Source: Bacillus sp. UNC41MFS5 (GTDB taxonomy: Bacteria > Bacillota > Bacilli > Bacillales_B > DSM-18226). From it: a DNA stretch of 64,000 nucleotides. The notes beneath the pieces are model-generated. The model did not search any database, had not been told where the DNA came from, and saw only the letters and a list, made by a program, of their open reading frames with translations. Shown in pieces: positions 35,134-44,663 of the stretch (position 1 is the first letter of the stretch; each line of letters opens with the position of its first letter). Location of the stretch: assembly GCF_000686805.1 (NCBI RefSeq), contig NZ_JMLP01000019.1:40024-104023 (forward strand), given 5' to 3'. The position numbers and the translations under genes were made by a program.

Positions 35134-35305
35134 AATAATTGCACTTTGGACAAGGCTGAAAGCGGTCTTTTCCATGTCCGCACTGTCTGCACTTGTCTGG
35201 GTATTGTTTCCCATTTTTAAATTTCCATTGTTCATACGTGATGCCATGTGAACCTTTATCGTTTAAGTATTTAATATAATCATTCCCATAAGGATAGATC
35301 AACAA
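35132..35305 (-). CDS. Small zinc-ribbon-like hypothetical protein
   Basis: A 57-residue reading frame that I found by reading the minus strand. The C-terminal part has CRQCGHGKDRFQPCPKCNY, two CxxC pairs spaced for a zinc ribbon. The N-terminal part (YPYGNDYIKYLNDKGSHG) is polar. GGAGGTG is a strong ribosome site: ATG at 35308 is only 2 bp away from it, TTG at 35305 is 5 bp and TTG at 35302 is 8 bp, so a TTG start seems likely. The downstream terminator supports a real gene. Function is unknown. Confidence 0.7.
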   Translation of the reverse strand: MLIYPYGNDYIKYLNDKGSHGITYEQWKFKNGKQYPDKCRQCGHGKDRFQPCPKCNY

Positions 35306-35406
35306 CATCACCTCCAGTGCTCCTTATAATGTATGCGCTTACATAAATGAAAAACACTAGAAAAACAAATAAAAGTACCCGGTTCATTTTTCATATGCAC
35401 AAAAAT

Positions 35407-35428
35407 ACAGCATGGTTAAAACCATGCT
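35407..35428 (-). terminator. Perfect hairpin, possible second terminator of the Gfo/Idh transcript
   Basis: CAGCATGGTT/AACCATGCTG, 10 bp with a 2-nt loop. On the minus strand it is followed by TATTTTT. Confidence 0.6.
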
Positions 35429-35456
35429 GCATCTTCATTGAAAAGGAGTGAGAAAA

Positions 35457-35492
35457 AGCTTGAAATGTCGGGTGAACATTCAAGCTCTTTTT
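35457..35492 (-). terminator. Bidirectional-looking terminator past Gfo/Idh gene
   Basis: AGCTTGAAATGT pairs with ACATTCAAGCT with one bulge; T-runs or A-runs flank both sides. Confidence 0.65.
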
Positions 35493-35550
35493 CTAACTAA
35501 TTTTTTGTCAAAAAAGTCTTTATCTTTTTCAACAATGGTTCATTAACAGT

Positions 35551-36537
35551 CTAATAATAATTCATCACCATTTCTCCCATGACCCAGTTTGTTCTAGCGC
35601 CTGAAACTCCTGTACTTGGGCACTGGGAGCAACCAGTTGTTAAATCTGCAACGATTGTTTCGACAAGTGGTTGATGAACGTGCTGTGGCCGTTCGAAACT
35701 CCACTGCTCTGTTCCGTTCGCTGTCGTCAAAACGATGGGCTCATTTCCGAAGGTGGAAAAGCTGATTTTCCCTTTGCTCCCCACGATTTCATTGATATCG
35801 ACATCTTCAAAAGCCGTGAAACACCAATTTCCTATGCCATGGACCCCTGTTTCAAACCGATAGGTTCCTGTTACAATATCTTCGGCGCGATAATAGTTCC
35901 CTTGATTGGAAGCAAAACCATGAACAGACGCAATAGGTCCAAGTAGAAAATCTAATAGATCGAGTGTATGACTGGCTAGATCAAAAAAGAGTCCTCCGCC
36001 GGCCAATTCTGCTTGAACTCGCCAAGGGAGATTTTGTGGATCCAACACGTCTTCGGAGGCTTTTTGATATTGGGTTGATGATACAAACCGAATCTCCCCA
36101 ATCGCACCATTATCCAATAACTCTTTAATTTTTAAAAATCGTTCTTGTGCCCTGCGATAGTACGCTACATATAAAGGCACGCCGGCATCCTCACAAACTG
36201 CAATCATTTCTTGGCATTCAGCAAAATTTCGGGCCATTGGCTTTTCTACATATACAGCTTTCCCGGCCTTTGCTGCCTTGATTGTATATTCTTTATGCGA
36301 CCCTGGCGGTGTGGAAATATAGATTGCATTGACCTCAGGATCGTTAATGAGTTCATCAGCATTGTCGTACCATTTAGGGACAGCATGCCGTTTGGCATAG
36401 TCCTTGGCAAGTTCCCCTGTTCTCCTCATAACCGCGACCAACTCGGAATGATTTATTTTTTGAAAAGCAGGACCGCTTTTTACTTCCGTTACGTCACCGC
36501 ATCCAATTATTCCCCAACAAACCTTATCCAACTTCAT
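35551..36537 (-). CDS. Gfo/Idh/MocA family oxidoreductase
   Basis: A 328-residue dehydrogenase with NAD(P) loop WGIIGCGDVTEV, AVYVEKPMARN as EKP motif, and GGGLFFDLASHTLDLLDFLLG in the C-terminal domain. ATG at 36537 has AAGGAGAG 7 bp upstream; 53 residues of open frame before it belong to the overlapping SEC-C gene in another frame. It begins 13 bp after the stop of the SEC-C gene, so the two are probably co-transcribed, with no obvious functional link. It is the third Gfo/Idh protein of the window and is not specially close to the other two. Substrate unknown. Confidence 0.88.
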   Translation of the reverse strand: MKLDKVCWGIIGCGDVTEVKSGPAFQKINHSELVAVMRRTGELAKDYAKRHAVPKWYDNADELINDPEVNAIYISTPPGSHKEYTIKAAKAGKAVYVEKPMARNFAECQEMIAVCEDAGVPLYVAYYRRAQERFLKIKELLDNGAIGEIRFVSSTQYQKASEDVLDPQNLPWRVQAELAGGGLFFDLASHTLDLLDFLLGPIASVHGFASNQGNYYRAEDIVTGTYRFETGVHGIGNWCFTAFEDVDINEIVGSKGKISFSTFGNEPIVLTTANGTEQWSFERPQHVHQPLVETIVADLTTGCSQCPSTGVSGARTNWVMGEMVMNYY

Positions 36538-36550
36538 CCCACTTCTCTCC

Positions 36551-37714
36551 TTATTTGCCACAGCACTTTTTATATTTTTTACCGCTTCCGCACGGACATG
36601 GATCATTTCGTCCAACTTTATTTTCCATTTGAATCGGACCACTCTGGGGATTTCCACCCTGTTTGCTTTCATTTCTGAAGTCAATTTCTCTTTCAAGTGC
36701 GGCTAGTTTCCAATCCATTAATTCCGGGTGTGTTTCGCCCATGATGGAATAATAGCTATAAACCGTCTGTTCGATATCAACTAGGCTAGAGAAATATTCA
36801 TTTTTCATATGATCACTAATTTCTGGTAATGCCTTTTTAGACAGCTGATGACAAAGAGCTTCAATCAGCATATCTTGTTCGTCAAGTTCAACTGTACCTC
36901 GATAAGCTTTGATTAAAACCTGTACTGCCCGGTCAGATTTAATATTTTCAACAACTGAACTAGCATAAATAATCGAATTCGAATTTTTTAAATATGGTTC
37001 TACCGCTTGCACAACTTCATCCGATTGAAAACCAATTAATGCGGATGAAACCTCTTCTAACAAGATATCATCATCACGGTCCAACAAACTGGCTAGCAGG
37101 GGGATATGCTTTTCTAGTTTCAGTAATCCAATCATATATACATACAAGATTCCATGAAAGGAAAACCATTTTTCGTTTAATTCCTCTTTTAGAATTTCCT
37201 CGATATCCTCTTCTGTGATCCAACCATTTTGAACGATACATGCGGCAAGTTTCTTTGCTTTAATAAATTGTGAATGCTCATATGTTTTGGCTTTGTCGAG
37301 ATCGTTGATTATTTGTGCAAATTCTTCCCAAACGTCTTCGTCGTCCCCATTTACAATCAGATCAAATAAGGACCAATGCTCTTCACTTAAATATTTTTGC
37401 AGCGGTTCTTTATATTTTAGGCCAATACTTGGTTCAATCCGTTCTAATAAATTTACCGCCAAGTGGCTTTTAGTCTTGTCCATCTTTGGGATATTCTCTA
37501 ACAGAACCTGGACGGCCTCTTCATTAATCTTCATGTTATCAATGTAAATTAGTATCGACGATTGCTTGTCCTCGTTTTTAAAAGCTTCCCTCAATAATTT
37601 TATCGTCCATTCTTCTGGGACGTTTGGATAATCGTGTAAGGCATGAAGCACTGTGTCTTGAATTAAGATATCCCTGCTAATTACATGCGGTTCTATTTTT
37701 TCTAAAAAAGTCAT
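36551..37714 (-). CDS. HEAT-like repeat protein with C-terminal SEC-C zinc motif
   Basis: A 387-residue protein. Most of it (about 1-350) is made of paired acidic helices resembling HEAT repeats ([41 protein letters not shown]). The last 22 residues, [20 protein letters not shown], are a SEC-C zinc-binding motif as found at the SecA C-terminus. Such proteins are annotated as SEC-C domain proteins of unknown function; a role in protein quality control or ribosome contact is speculative. ATG at 37714 has AAAGGACG 6 bp upstream, which is why I reject a start 22 codons earlier. Confidence 0.85.
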   Translation of the reverse strand: MTFLEKIEPHVISRDILIQDTVLHALHDYPNVPEEWTIKLLREAFKNEDKQSSILIYIDNMKINEEAVQVLLENIPKMDKTKSHLAVNLLERIEPSIGLKYKEPLQKYLSEEHWSLFDLIVNGDDEDVWEEFAQIINDLDKAKTYEHSQFIKAKKLAACIVQNGWITEEDIEEILKEELNEKWFSFHGILYVYMIGLLKLEKHIPLLASLLDRDDDILLEEVSSALIGFQSDEVVQAVEPYLKNSNSIIYASSVVENIKSDRAVQVLIKAYRGTVELDEQDMLIEALCHQLSKKALPEISDHMKNEYFSSLVDIEQTVYSYYSIMGETHPELMDWKLAALEREIDFRNESKQGGNPQSGPIQMENKVGRNDPCPCGSGKKYKKCCGK

Positions 37715-37825
37715 CGTATCCGTCCTTTTATCATCTTTATTCTCAATAGTATTATAATTGATTTTAAGCAGCAGCACCAAAAGAATACTTTAATGGTATG
37801 TATGAGCTGGAGCAATCGAAATACA

Positions 37826-37857
37826 AAAACTCGCCGCAAATCTTCTTGGGCGAGTTA
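37826..37857 (-). terminator. Terminator of GH3 gene
   Basis: AACTCGCC/GGCGAGTT with a 12-nt loop; the minus strand continues into TTTTTG. It lies 27 bp past the GH3 stop. Confidence 0.8.
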
Positions 37858-37883
37858 CTGATTTATGATTGTTTTACTTTATA

Positions 37884-40007
37884 TTAAAATGTTAATCCGT
37901 GACCAAGCTTATAGATATTACCATCACTATCTTTATAAGCATACTGGAGACCTTCTGGCATATACTTGTCCTTGTCATAGCCCGGTACATCATTCCTTGA
38001 TACACAATTACCTACTTCATCAACTGCAATGACGGCTTCACTAGCTGGCAATGTCAACGGTAAAACACCTACTGGGCGGCTATTACCTGCGATAACCTCA
38101 TATTGCGCCTTAAAGTAGGTATCGTACCCAGCGATTAGGACATCCGCCAAAGGTTCAACGTTTCCAAGAATCCAAGGCAAAATGAAATTCACACTCATAA
38201 TGACTTTTCCGCCGCGGACATGGATACTGTCTGCCACTTCTTTAAGATGACCCATTCCACTTAAAGTGGTTTCTTGATAGGAAGTACCATCTAAAGCCGT
38301 TTCTGTTTTATCTTCGCAGATTTCAAGTTCTAACAATCCTGGGGTTGCATTGAAATATGCCCCAGATTTTGGACTTAAGAATAGAATAGCGATGTCAGCT
38401 TCTTCGTAGTTATCCGTCATTGTAAATTGACCAAGCTCTTGACACTCTTGTCTGGCTTTTTCCGTATAAGTAGTTGCTCTTTCTGGTTCTTTGTGGAAAA
38501 CTTCCACATAAACCTTCTTATTATCAATCTTATCAGCTGTTAAAGGTAACGTCTGGTTGGTATTTTTAAGAACGGTTACTGATTTTTTATGAGCCTCATA
38601 TGCTGCTTCCCAGCTTGCAGGATTATTAACTACTGAAGTTGCATTCTCTGGTGAAACATAAGTACGATCATCGAATAGTCCTAACGCAAACATCTCTGTA
38701 AGAAGTCTTACATTCGCTTCATTAATCCGCTCTTCACTGATCCAGCCATTTTCGATCGCTTTTTTAAGGTTTTCAATATCGTTCGTGTCAGAAATAAGCT
38801 CTGTGCCCGCATTAATCGCTTTAGCAAAACGTTCCGCCTCACTTAAGGTTTCAACGCCCCAGCTCATTTTACTTGTGACGCCGCTGTCACTATTAATATA
38901 GCCTTTGAAGCCTAATTTTTCTCTAAGGATCGTATTTAAGAAATAATCATTAAAGGTAAAACCAACCTCTTCGAAAGGAATGTTTTCACCTTCGAATTCT
39001 TGTACTGCACTTTTCTTTACACTAGGAATCGAATAATATGGCATCATCGATGAAGTTCCATGTTCTACCGCTGCCCGAAACGGAGGCAGGTGATACTTTT
39101 CTAAGCTTCCTGGAGTTGGGTATAGGTTCCATTTCCCCTCTTTATAATGTGGATCAAATCCATTTTCCCTTGGTCCACCGCCAGGAAAATGCTTGGTCGT
39201 CATAGCGATACTATGATTTTCGAGGGTCTTCCCTTGAAAGCCGTCAATAATGCGGCCGATTGCATCCGAGATAAATTCAGGGTCTTCACCGAATGTACCA
39301 TATATCCGCTGCCATCTCGGGTCCGTAACAGTATCTGCCATGTACATATATCCTTTTCTTAAACCAACAGCATCCCACTCATCATGAGCTATTTCGGCAA
39401 ATTGGCTAAAAAGTGATGCATCACCGCCATTTTTTATATCCCCTTTAGCTGCAGCAGCAAGTCCTAACGTTCCAGGCCAGGTAGAAAAAATCCCAGCTGC
39501 ATCATTCATACCAAAAATGAATTCTGTGTTTTCGTTTCTTGAATTCGATGCGATTAAACAAGGAATACCAAGACGTGTTCCCTCACATACTTCATTCATG
39601 GTATTGACCCACTCTGCCATTTGAGCTGGGCTCCAGTTATCTCTTAGAATGAAGTGGCGCAGATGCATGTTCTCAATCGTATGCGTTGTGCCATATACTT
39701 TCGCCAAAGCAAAAATAGTTTCACCCTTTTCAACAATTCCTTCATCTAACACGCCATCATGACTTGTTTTACTCTTATCTTTTTGAGTAAGTCCCATTTG
39801 ACGAGTATTTATAAGCATCATACCGACCTTTTCATCGATATTCATTAATGAAACTAGGTTCTCCGCACGTTCCTTCGGGCTTAAGCGCCAGTCCTTATAT
39901 GGTTCTAGTTTCCCACTATTATTTAAATCTTTAAATTTTAATCCATCCACTTCAATGATGTTCTTAACTCTTACTTCTAAATTCGGTTGTTTATGGTTTT
40001 CTTTCAT
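37884..40007 (-). CDS. Glycoside hydrolase family 3 protein (beta-glucosidase type)
   Basis: A 707-residue protein without signal peptide. The N-terminal TIM-barrel part has KVGMMLINTRQM, DPRWQRIYGTFGEDPEF, TTKHFPGGGPRENG and the nucleophile region GYINSDSGVTSKMSWG, where Asp is expected to act. The C-terminal alpha/beta sandwich has SVTVLKNTNQTLPL and ends in LPLTLP and GHGLTF. It removes terminal glucose or related residues from oligosaccharides in the cytoplasm. ATG at 40007 has TAGGAGG 7 bp upstream. It is downstream of an AraC-type regulator on the same strand, which may control it. The exact sugar specificity is unknown. Confidence 0.9.
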   Translation of the reverse strand: MKENHKQPNLEVRVKNIIEVDGLKFKDLNNSGKLEPYKDWRLSPKERAENLVSLMNIDEKVGMMLINTRQMGLTQKDKSKTSHDGVLDEGIVEKGETIFALAKVYGTTHTIENMHLRHFILRDNWSPAQMAEWVNTMNEVCEGTRLGIPCLIASNSRNENTEFIFGMNDAAGIFSTWPGTLGLAAAAKGDIKNGGDASLFSQFAEIAHDEWDAVGLRKGYMYMADTVTDPRWQRIYGTFGEDPEFISDAIGRIIDGFQGKTLENHSIAMTTKHFPGGGPRENGFDPHYKEGKWNLYPTPGSLEKYHLPPFRAAVEHGTSSMMPYYSIPSVKKSAVQEFEGENIPFEEVGFTFNDYFLNTILREKLGFKGYINSDSGVTSKMSWGVETLSEAERFAKAINAGTELISDTNDIENLKKAIENGWISEERINEANVRLLTEMFALGLFDDRTYVSPENATSVVNNPASWEAAYEAHKKSVTVLKNTNQTLPLTADKIDNKKVYVEVFHKEPERATTYTEKARQECQELGQFTMTDNYEEADIAILFLSPKSGAYFNATPGLLELEICEDKTETALDGTSYQETTLSGMGHLKEVADSIHVRGGKVIMSVNFILPWILGNVEPLADVLIAGYDTYFKAQYEVIAGNSRPVGVLPLTLPASEAVIAVDEVGNCVSRNDVPGYDKDKYMPEGLQYAYKDSDGNIYKLGHGLTF

Positions 40008-40162
40008 TTTAATGCCTCCTATTCTTGTCCATTCCCATCTTTTTGGAATCGTCTGGGACAAGGGCTAGGTTCATGTTAGCAATTTCTGTGGGTTTTCACA
40101 TCCAATATTGTTACCTTTTATATAAAATTGCACACTAATCACAAATAATTTTTATTAAAAGT

Positions 40163-40184
40163 GGCCATGAAATTATTCATGGCC
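40163..40184 (-). terminator. Terminator of AraC-type gene
   Basis: Perfect 9-bp stem GGCCATGAA/TTCATGGCC with loop ATTA, followed on the minus strand by a TTTTAATAAAAATT tail. It lies 7 bp past the stop. Confidence 0.82.
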
Positions 40185-40191
40185 TCCTAAC

Positions 40192-41391
40192 CTAGTGGCT
40201 GTTTTTATACTCTGTAGTGGTCATTCCAATTAACTCTTTAAATACTTTACAAAAGTAATTATAGCTACTAAAACCCACATAAATACCAATATCTGTAATA
40301 GATAACCGCCCTTGCTCAATAAGGAAAATTGCCTCTTCTATTCGCTTTTTATGTAGATAATCAATCACACCAATATTCAATTCTTCTTTAAATTGCCTCG
40401 AAAGATACATTCGATTAAAACCTATTTCGTCTGCTATCGATTGTACATTAATAGGTTCTTTAAAGTAGAGATTTATATACATTAACGCTTTCCTTACAAC
40501 TGTACTATACCCTTTAACGGCAAAATTCTTCACTGCATCACAATATTCTTCGACCATCCTGTAATTTATGGCATCTAAATCGGACATAGCTACCGCGGCC
40601 TCAATCTTTAGTGCAAATTTTTCCGAAATAGCATGTAAATATTGAGGTTCCACCCCTCCCTTAGCAGCAGCCATCCGATTCATCGTATTACTTGAAAAGC
40701 TAAGATTTTTTTTCGCCCGCAAAGGATTGCCTGGAACTCGATATGAAAAGTCACCAGTAAAATCAATTAATGCTTTCATTGCATTTTCTTTATCGCCCAT
40801 TTCGATATAATGTAAAAATTTACTTTCTGCCTTATATCTAAGTTTAACTTCCATTCCATCTTGAGCATAATCCAGCGGCTGTACCTCCAGTTGTTTTTGC
40901 TCACTATGACTTGTTGCCGTTACAAATTGGGAGTCAACACGCGGATTCGCTAATAAATTTACTAATAAATCACCAATTGCTAAGTAGGATTGTCCCAAAT
41001 TGGGTAATGATTTATAAAACTTATCAATAGGGTTTACCCAATTATTTTCAAGGTGATTTTCTCTGATAACACTCCAGATAAATTGTTCAGTTATCTGCTC
41101 TAACAGGAAAGGTCCGACGATAACCATTCCTTGAAACTGTTCATCCATATATAGGGCCGTTGCCATATAAGAGAGTTGGAAAGAATCTGTATGAAAACAA
41201 AAACTATTTTTATTGGTCTTTTCTAATGCTTTCTTAAGATCCAAATAGATTTTCTTTCGAGCTTCAACAAATATTAGGGGTTCACTATCATCAGATATAT
41301 GTAAAATTGTTTGAAATTGATAATCAACCGCCTGTACATCTAAGTGAAAAGCATTTTTGATTAGCCAGCATTTACTTTTCAGTTCATCCAC
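40192..41391 (-). CDS. AraC family transcriptional regulator with PocR-like sensor
   Basis: A 399-residue protein. Residues about 1-180 form an N-terminal sensor with KCWLIKNAFHLDVQAVDYQF and FQGMVIVGPFLLEQ, resembling PocR/DUF sensor domains. The C-terminal 100 residues are a two-helix-turn-helix AraC domain (INVQSIADEIGFNRMYLSRQ and DIGIYVGFSSYNYFCKVF). Start is GTG, with AAGGGTGA 6 bp upstream overlapping the stop of the LLM oxidoreductase gene, so the two genes are co-transcribed. The GH3 gene follows after a terminator and is a plausible target; that link is inference. Confidence 0.85.
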   Translation of the reverse strand: MDELKSKCWLIKNAFHLDVQAVDYQFQTILHISDDSEPLIFVEARKKIYLDLKKALEKTNKNSFCFHTDSFQLSYMATALYMDEQFQGMVIVGPFLLEQITEQFIWSVIRENHLENNWVNPIDKFYKSLPNLGQSYLAIGDLLVNLLANPRVDSQFVTATSHSEQKQLEVQPLDYAQDGMEVKLRYKAESKFLHYIEMGDKENAMKALIDFTGDFSYRVPGNPLRAKKNLSFSSNTMNRMAAAKGGVEPQYLHAISEKFALKIEAAVAMSDLDAINYRMVEEYCDAVKNFAVKGYSTVVRKALMYINLYFKEPINVQSIADEIGFNRMYLSRQFKEELNIGVIDYLHKKRIEEAIFLIEQGRLSITDIGIYVGFSSYNYFCKVFKELIGMTTTEYKNSH

Positions 41392-41397
41392 AACAAA

Positions 41398-42477
41398 TCA
41401 CCCTTCAGATTCTTCGGATTCGCATTTGTCGCTTTCAGATTCCCATCTACTTATTTCTTCCCTAACAATTGGTGCAACCTCTTTACCTAAGAGCTCAATG
41501 GCTCTCATTACATCATCATGTGGCATGGAGCCAACAGGGCAGTGGAGCATAAACCGTGTGATTCCAACATTCTTACGTAAGTGGATGATTTTCTCGGCAA
41601 CTGTTTTTGAATCCCCTACGTACAATGCTCCTTCCAAACTGCGAGCGGCATCAAAGCTCGCACGATCATACATCCCCCATCCGCGCTCACGTCCTAATTT
41701 ATTCATGACATGCTGGGTGGAAGGGAAAAACTTATCAGCTGCAACTTGGCTAGTTTCCGCGATGAAACCGTGCGAGTGCGAGGCAACCGTTAGTTTAGAC
41801 ACATCATGACCAGCGTGAACGGCTGCTTTCTTATAAAGTCTTACAAGTGGCTCAAATTGCAGCGGGCGCCCGCCAATAATGGCTAGAACGAGTGGCAACC
41901 CAAGCAGACCTGCACGGATAACGGAATCACGGCTGCCGCCACTTCCAATCCAAACCGGCAAAGGATCCTGAACAGGTCTAGGGTACACACCGAGATTTTG
42001 TATGGCTGGTCGATGTCCGCCTTCCCAGGTCACTTTCTCTGACTCACGTACTTTTAATAATAGCTCTAGCTTCTGATCAAATAATTCATCATAGTCTTTT
42101 AAATCATAGCCGAACAGCGGAAAAGACTCGATAAATGAGCCCCGGCCTGCCATGATCTCGGCCCGGCCATTTGAAATCGCATCAAGCGTTGCAAAATCCT
42201 GAAAAACTCGAACCGGATCGGCAGAAGAGAGAACCGTTACCGCACTGGTTAATCGAATCCGATTGGTTTGTGATGCGGCAGCAGCTAACACCACTGCTGG
42301 AGAAGAGGCCGCAAAATCCTCGCGATGATGCTCACCGACACCAAAAACATCGAGTCCAACCTGATCTGCAAGGACAATTTCCTCTACCACTTCACGGATA
42401 CGTTGCGCATGACTAATCACCTCACCGGTTTTCACATCCGGTGTTGTTTCGACAAACGTGCTCACACCTATTTCCAT
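41398..42477 (-). CDS. LLM class flavin-dependent oxidoreductase
   Basis: A 359-residue luciferase-like monooxygenase family protein: the TIM-barrel start [33 protein letters not shown] and [21 protein letters not shown] are typical of the bacterial group that is annotated as LLM oxidoreductases. It uses FMNH2 or F420-type flavins; in Bacillus FMN is expected. The C-terminal tail is unusually rich in Ser/Glu ([17 protein letters not shown]). AGGAGGG lies 9 bp before the ATG. It forms an operon with the AraC-type regulator gene 6 bp downstream. The substrate is unknown. Confidence 0.88.
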   Translation of the reverse strand: MEIGVSTFVETTPDVKTGEVISHAQRIREVVEEIVLADQVGLDVFGVGEHHREDFAASSPAVVLAAAASQTNRIRLTSAVTVLSSADPVRVFQDFATLDAISNGRAEIMAGRGSFIESFPLFGYDLKDYDELFDQKLELLLKVRESEKVTWEGGHRPAIQNLGVYPRPVQDPLPVWIGSGGSRDSVIRAGLLGLPLVLAIIGGRPLQFEPLVRLYKKAAVHAGHDVSKLTVASHSHGFIAETSQVAADKFFPSTQHVMNKLGRERGWGMYDRASFDAARSLEGALYVGDSKTVAEKIIHLRKNVGITRFMLHCPVGSMPHDDVMRAIELLGKEVAPIVREEISRWESESDKCESEESEG

Positions 42478-42619
42478 ATAGAATACCCTCCTATTAAGCC
42501 AAGGCCACTCCTGGCCTGAGTATATTAAAATTTAATTTAAGAAATACCATGCGTAATTATCCTACATTTCCCGATATATTTCAAAATAATCGGATTTTTA
42601 CTATTAGGATGTAAAACAA

Positions 42620-42660
42620 AAATGAGTGTCAGGCACCCTTTGGGTGCCTGACACTCATTT
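42620..42660 (-). terminator. 19-bp hairpin with GTGTCAGGCACC core, terminator of NCS1 gene
   Basis: A perfect 19-bp stem with a 3-nt loop, immediately past the NCS1 permease stop and bearing the same core as the palindrome at 15158-15210. A- and T-runs flank both sides, so it may work in both directions. Confidence 0.88.
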
Positions 42661-42661
42661 T

Positions 42662-44200
42662 TTAATAAAAGAATTCTGTTTCATTATGGGCAACTGAATC
42701 TGTATTATTACCAGGAGTTGACGATTTGAAGGTCGTAATTTTTTCGTATTCTCCTGGTTGAAGAATGCTTTTGTCTCCTCTCATAAGGTAGGTGTAAGCG
42801 ATAATCGAAATAAATAATCCAAATGTCCAGGCGTTATCCCACAAAAAGCGAAGTCCCGGGATGAGAAGTCCAAGTACAGGAACGGCGACACCAATTATCA
42901 GGGCGTAAACACCGTTTTTATTAAAACCGGATGTATAACTATAGCGGCCGTTTACATCATATAGTTCGTTAAGGGCCATTTGTCGCTTGCGAACAAGCCA
43001 GTAATCCGCAATAGCAATTCCATCAATCGGACCGAGTAAAGCACCGTACGTTCCCAACCAGCCAAAAATATAGTTTCCAAAGTTCTCCATAATGTACCAA
43101 GGCTGCATTAAAATCGCAAAGATTCCAGTGATTAGTGCACCTATGCCAAACGTAATTCGTCTTGGATTTAGATTTTCAATTGCACGGGCCGGTGCAACGA
43201 TGTTTGCCCCGACATTAATGGTTAAGGAGGCAATCACTATGATTAAAGTTCCCAAAAAGATAACAAATGGAGGGAATTTAGCTAGTAGTTGAACTGGGTC
43301 CCATAGTGCTGTCCCGAAAATAACTACCGTTGCGGATGTGACCGCAATTCCGATAAAGGAGAAGATACTCATCGTAAGTGGCAGAGAGAAACTTTGAGCC
43401 AGCATTTGTGATTTTTGACTTTTTGCATAGCGGCAAAAATCAGGAATATTCAAGGCAAGGGTTGCCCAGAAGGCAATAACGCCGGTTAATGCAGGAAAAA
43501 ATACCTTTAAAAACGCTCCTGTTGTCGTGAATTCAGAAGGGGTATCTAAGATTGGACCCCAGCCTCCTGCATTTGTATATGCCCATATAAGTAGAATAAT
43601 GGAAGCGATACCGACGATTGGTGTGGCAATTAAGCCAAGAACTTTCATTGCTTGAGGTCCCCTATAGGCAACAACCACATTTAATGCCCAAAACAAGGCA
43701 AATACAATCGCCGTATGTCCTGGAACGTTTCTCCAGGCGGCAAAAGAAGCCGATAAAAGTGTATCAATCGCACCAGTACCAATCCATGTGTTAATTCCAA
43801 ACCAGCCCGCGGCAACAATCGCTCTAGCTAAAGCTGGGATATGTGCTCCTTTTGAACCAAACCATAAACGAGCAAACACGGGATAGGGAATTCCAAACTT
43901 TGTACCAGCATGGGAATTTAATAGAATAGGGATAAGGACAATGACATTTCCAAGAAAAATCGTTCCAATTGCCTGCCACCAATTCATTCCTAATGAAATC
44001 AAGCCACTAGCCATTGTATAGGCAGGAATACACAAACACATACCAATCCATAATGTAGCAAAGTTTAGCCCTTTCCATGAATGTTCCTTCATTGTCGTTG
44101 GGCGCAGGTCATCATTCCACATTTCACTGTTACTTAAACCATTGGCTGCATCAGGCGTCAGGGTAACAATACCATTTTGTTCAATTTGTGTTTTCAACAA
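42662..44200 (-). CDS. NCS1 family nucleobase/allantoin-type permease
   Basis: A 512-residue protein with about 12 membrane segments. The N-terminus (NEDLRPT-like NDDLRPTTMKEHSWKGLNFA) and GIPYPVFARLWFGSKGAHIP, followed by WFGINTWIGTGAID, are NCS1 signatures seen in allantoin, hydantoin and cytosine permeases such as PucI. It imports a nucleobase-like compound with a cation. Start is TTG (44200 or the TTG next to it at 44197) after AAGGGGG. It is downstream of a MocR-type regulator gene but has its own promoter. No purine or hydantoin enzyme is linked, so the substrate is open. Confidence 0.88.
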   Translation of the reverse strand: MLKTQIEQNGIVTLTPDAANGLSNSEMWNDDLRPTTMKEHSWKGLNFATLWIGMCLCIPAYTMASGLISLGMNWWQAIGTIFLGNVIVLIPILLNSHAGTKFGIPYPVFARLWFGSKGAHIPALARAIVAAGWFGINTWIGTGAIDTLLSASFAAWRNVPGHTAIVFALFWALNVVVAYRGPQAMKVLGLIATPIVGIASIILLIWAYTNAGGWGPILDTPSEFTTTGAFLKVFFPALTGVIAFWATLALNIPDFCRYAKSQKSQMLAQSFSLPLTMSIFSFIGIAVTSATVVIFGTALWDPVQLLAKFPPFVIFLGTLIIVIASLTINVGANIVAPARAIENLNPRRITFGIGALITGIFAILMQPWYIMENFGNYIFGWLGTYGALLGPIDGIAIADYWLVRKRQMALNELYDVNGRYSYTSGFNKNGVYALIIGVAVPVLGLLIPGLRFLWDNAWTFGLFISIIAYTYLMRGDKSILQPGEYEKITTFKSSTPGNNTDSVAHNETEFFY

Positions 44201-44458
44201 ATTTCCCCCTTATTGGTTATTTAACGTGCTTTTTCTAGTGAAACAATGATGACGTAAATTCAAATGATACGGATTGGTTTGGAGCTCATCTCACGCTAGA
44301 TAAAGTTGAACGAATATTAAAAAAATTAATGGCGGTTTTTAGCTATTTACCATTGCATCCCCTCTCTTTCCTTCACTTCCCGCAGACAGGACCCTATTTG
44401 CCGTCCCCAATGTATCAGGTAAAGCAAAAGGACAAGAAAACCTACTTCTCTATATTAT

Positions 44459-44486
44459 ATTATAAACCTCTTATCCTTCCTGTCAT
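44459..44486 (-). promoter_or_regulatory. Likely sigma-A promoter of NCS1 permease gene
   Basis: On the minus strand ATGACA and TATAAT are 16 bp apart, leaving a leader of about 250 nt before the TTG start. I found no riboswitch I can name in the leader. Confidence 0.6.
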
Positions 44487-44560
44487 TGGACAAAAAGTCG
44501 AATAATTTCGATAAATTCTTTTATATTATGTAAAATGCTGCATCGGGTCGTTCAGGTGTA

Positions 44561-44609
44561 TCCTCCTGAATGGATACCACTACCATATAGTGGATTATAA
44601 TCAGGAGGA
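44561..44609. repeat. Symmetric nested inverted repeat in MocR-NCS1 gap
   Basis: TCCTCCTGA pairs with TCAGGAGGA and, inside, CCACTA pairs with TAGTGG around CCATA; the two stems are separated by 7 nt on each side. TTCAGG at 44551-44556 can compete for the first arm. The gap 44201-44663 holds this and the NCS1 promoter and no gene that I can see. Confidence 0.8.
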
Positions 44610-44663
44610 CAGGATCTGTCTTAAATTGCGTAAGAATCCCTTACATAATTTCGTGTTCTTTTT

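Noticed and set aside
44201..44460. Purine riboswitch in the NCS1 permease leader
   Set aside because: I could not find the conserved junction core; the leader is AT-rich and shows no fixed motif.
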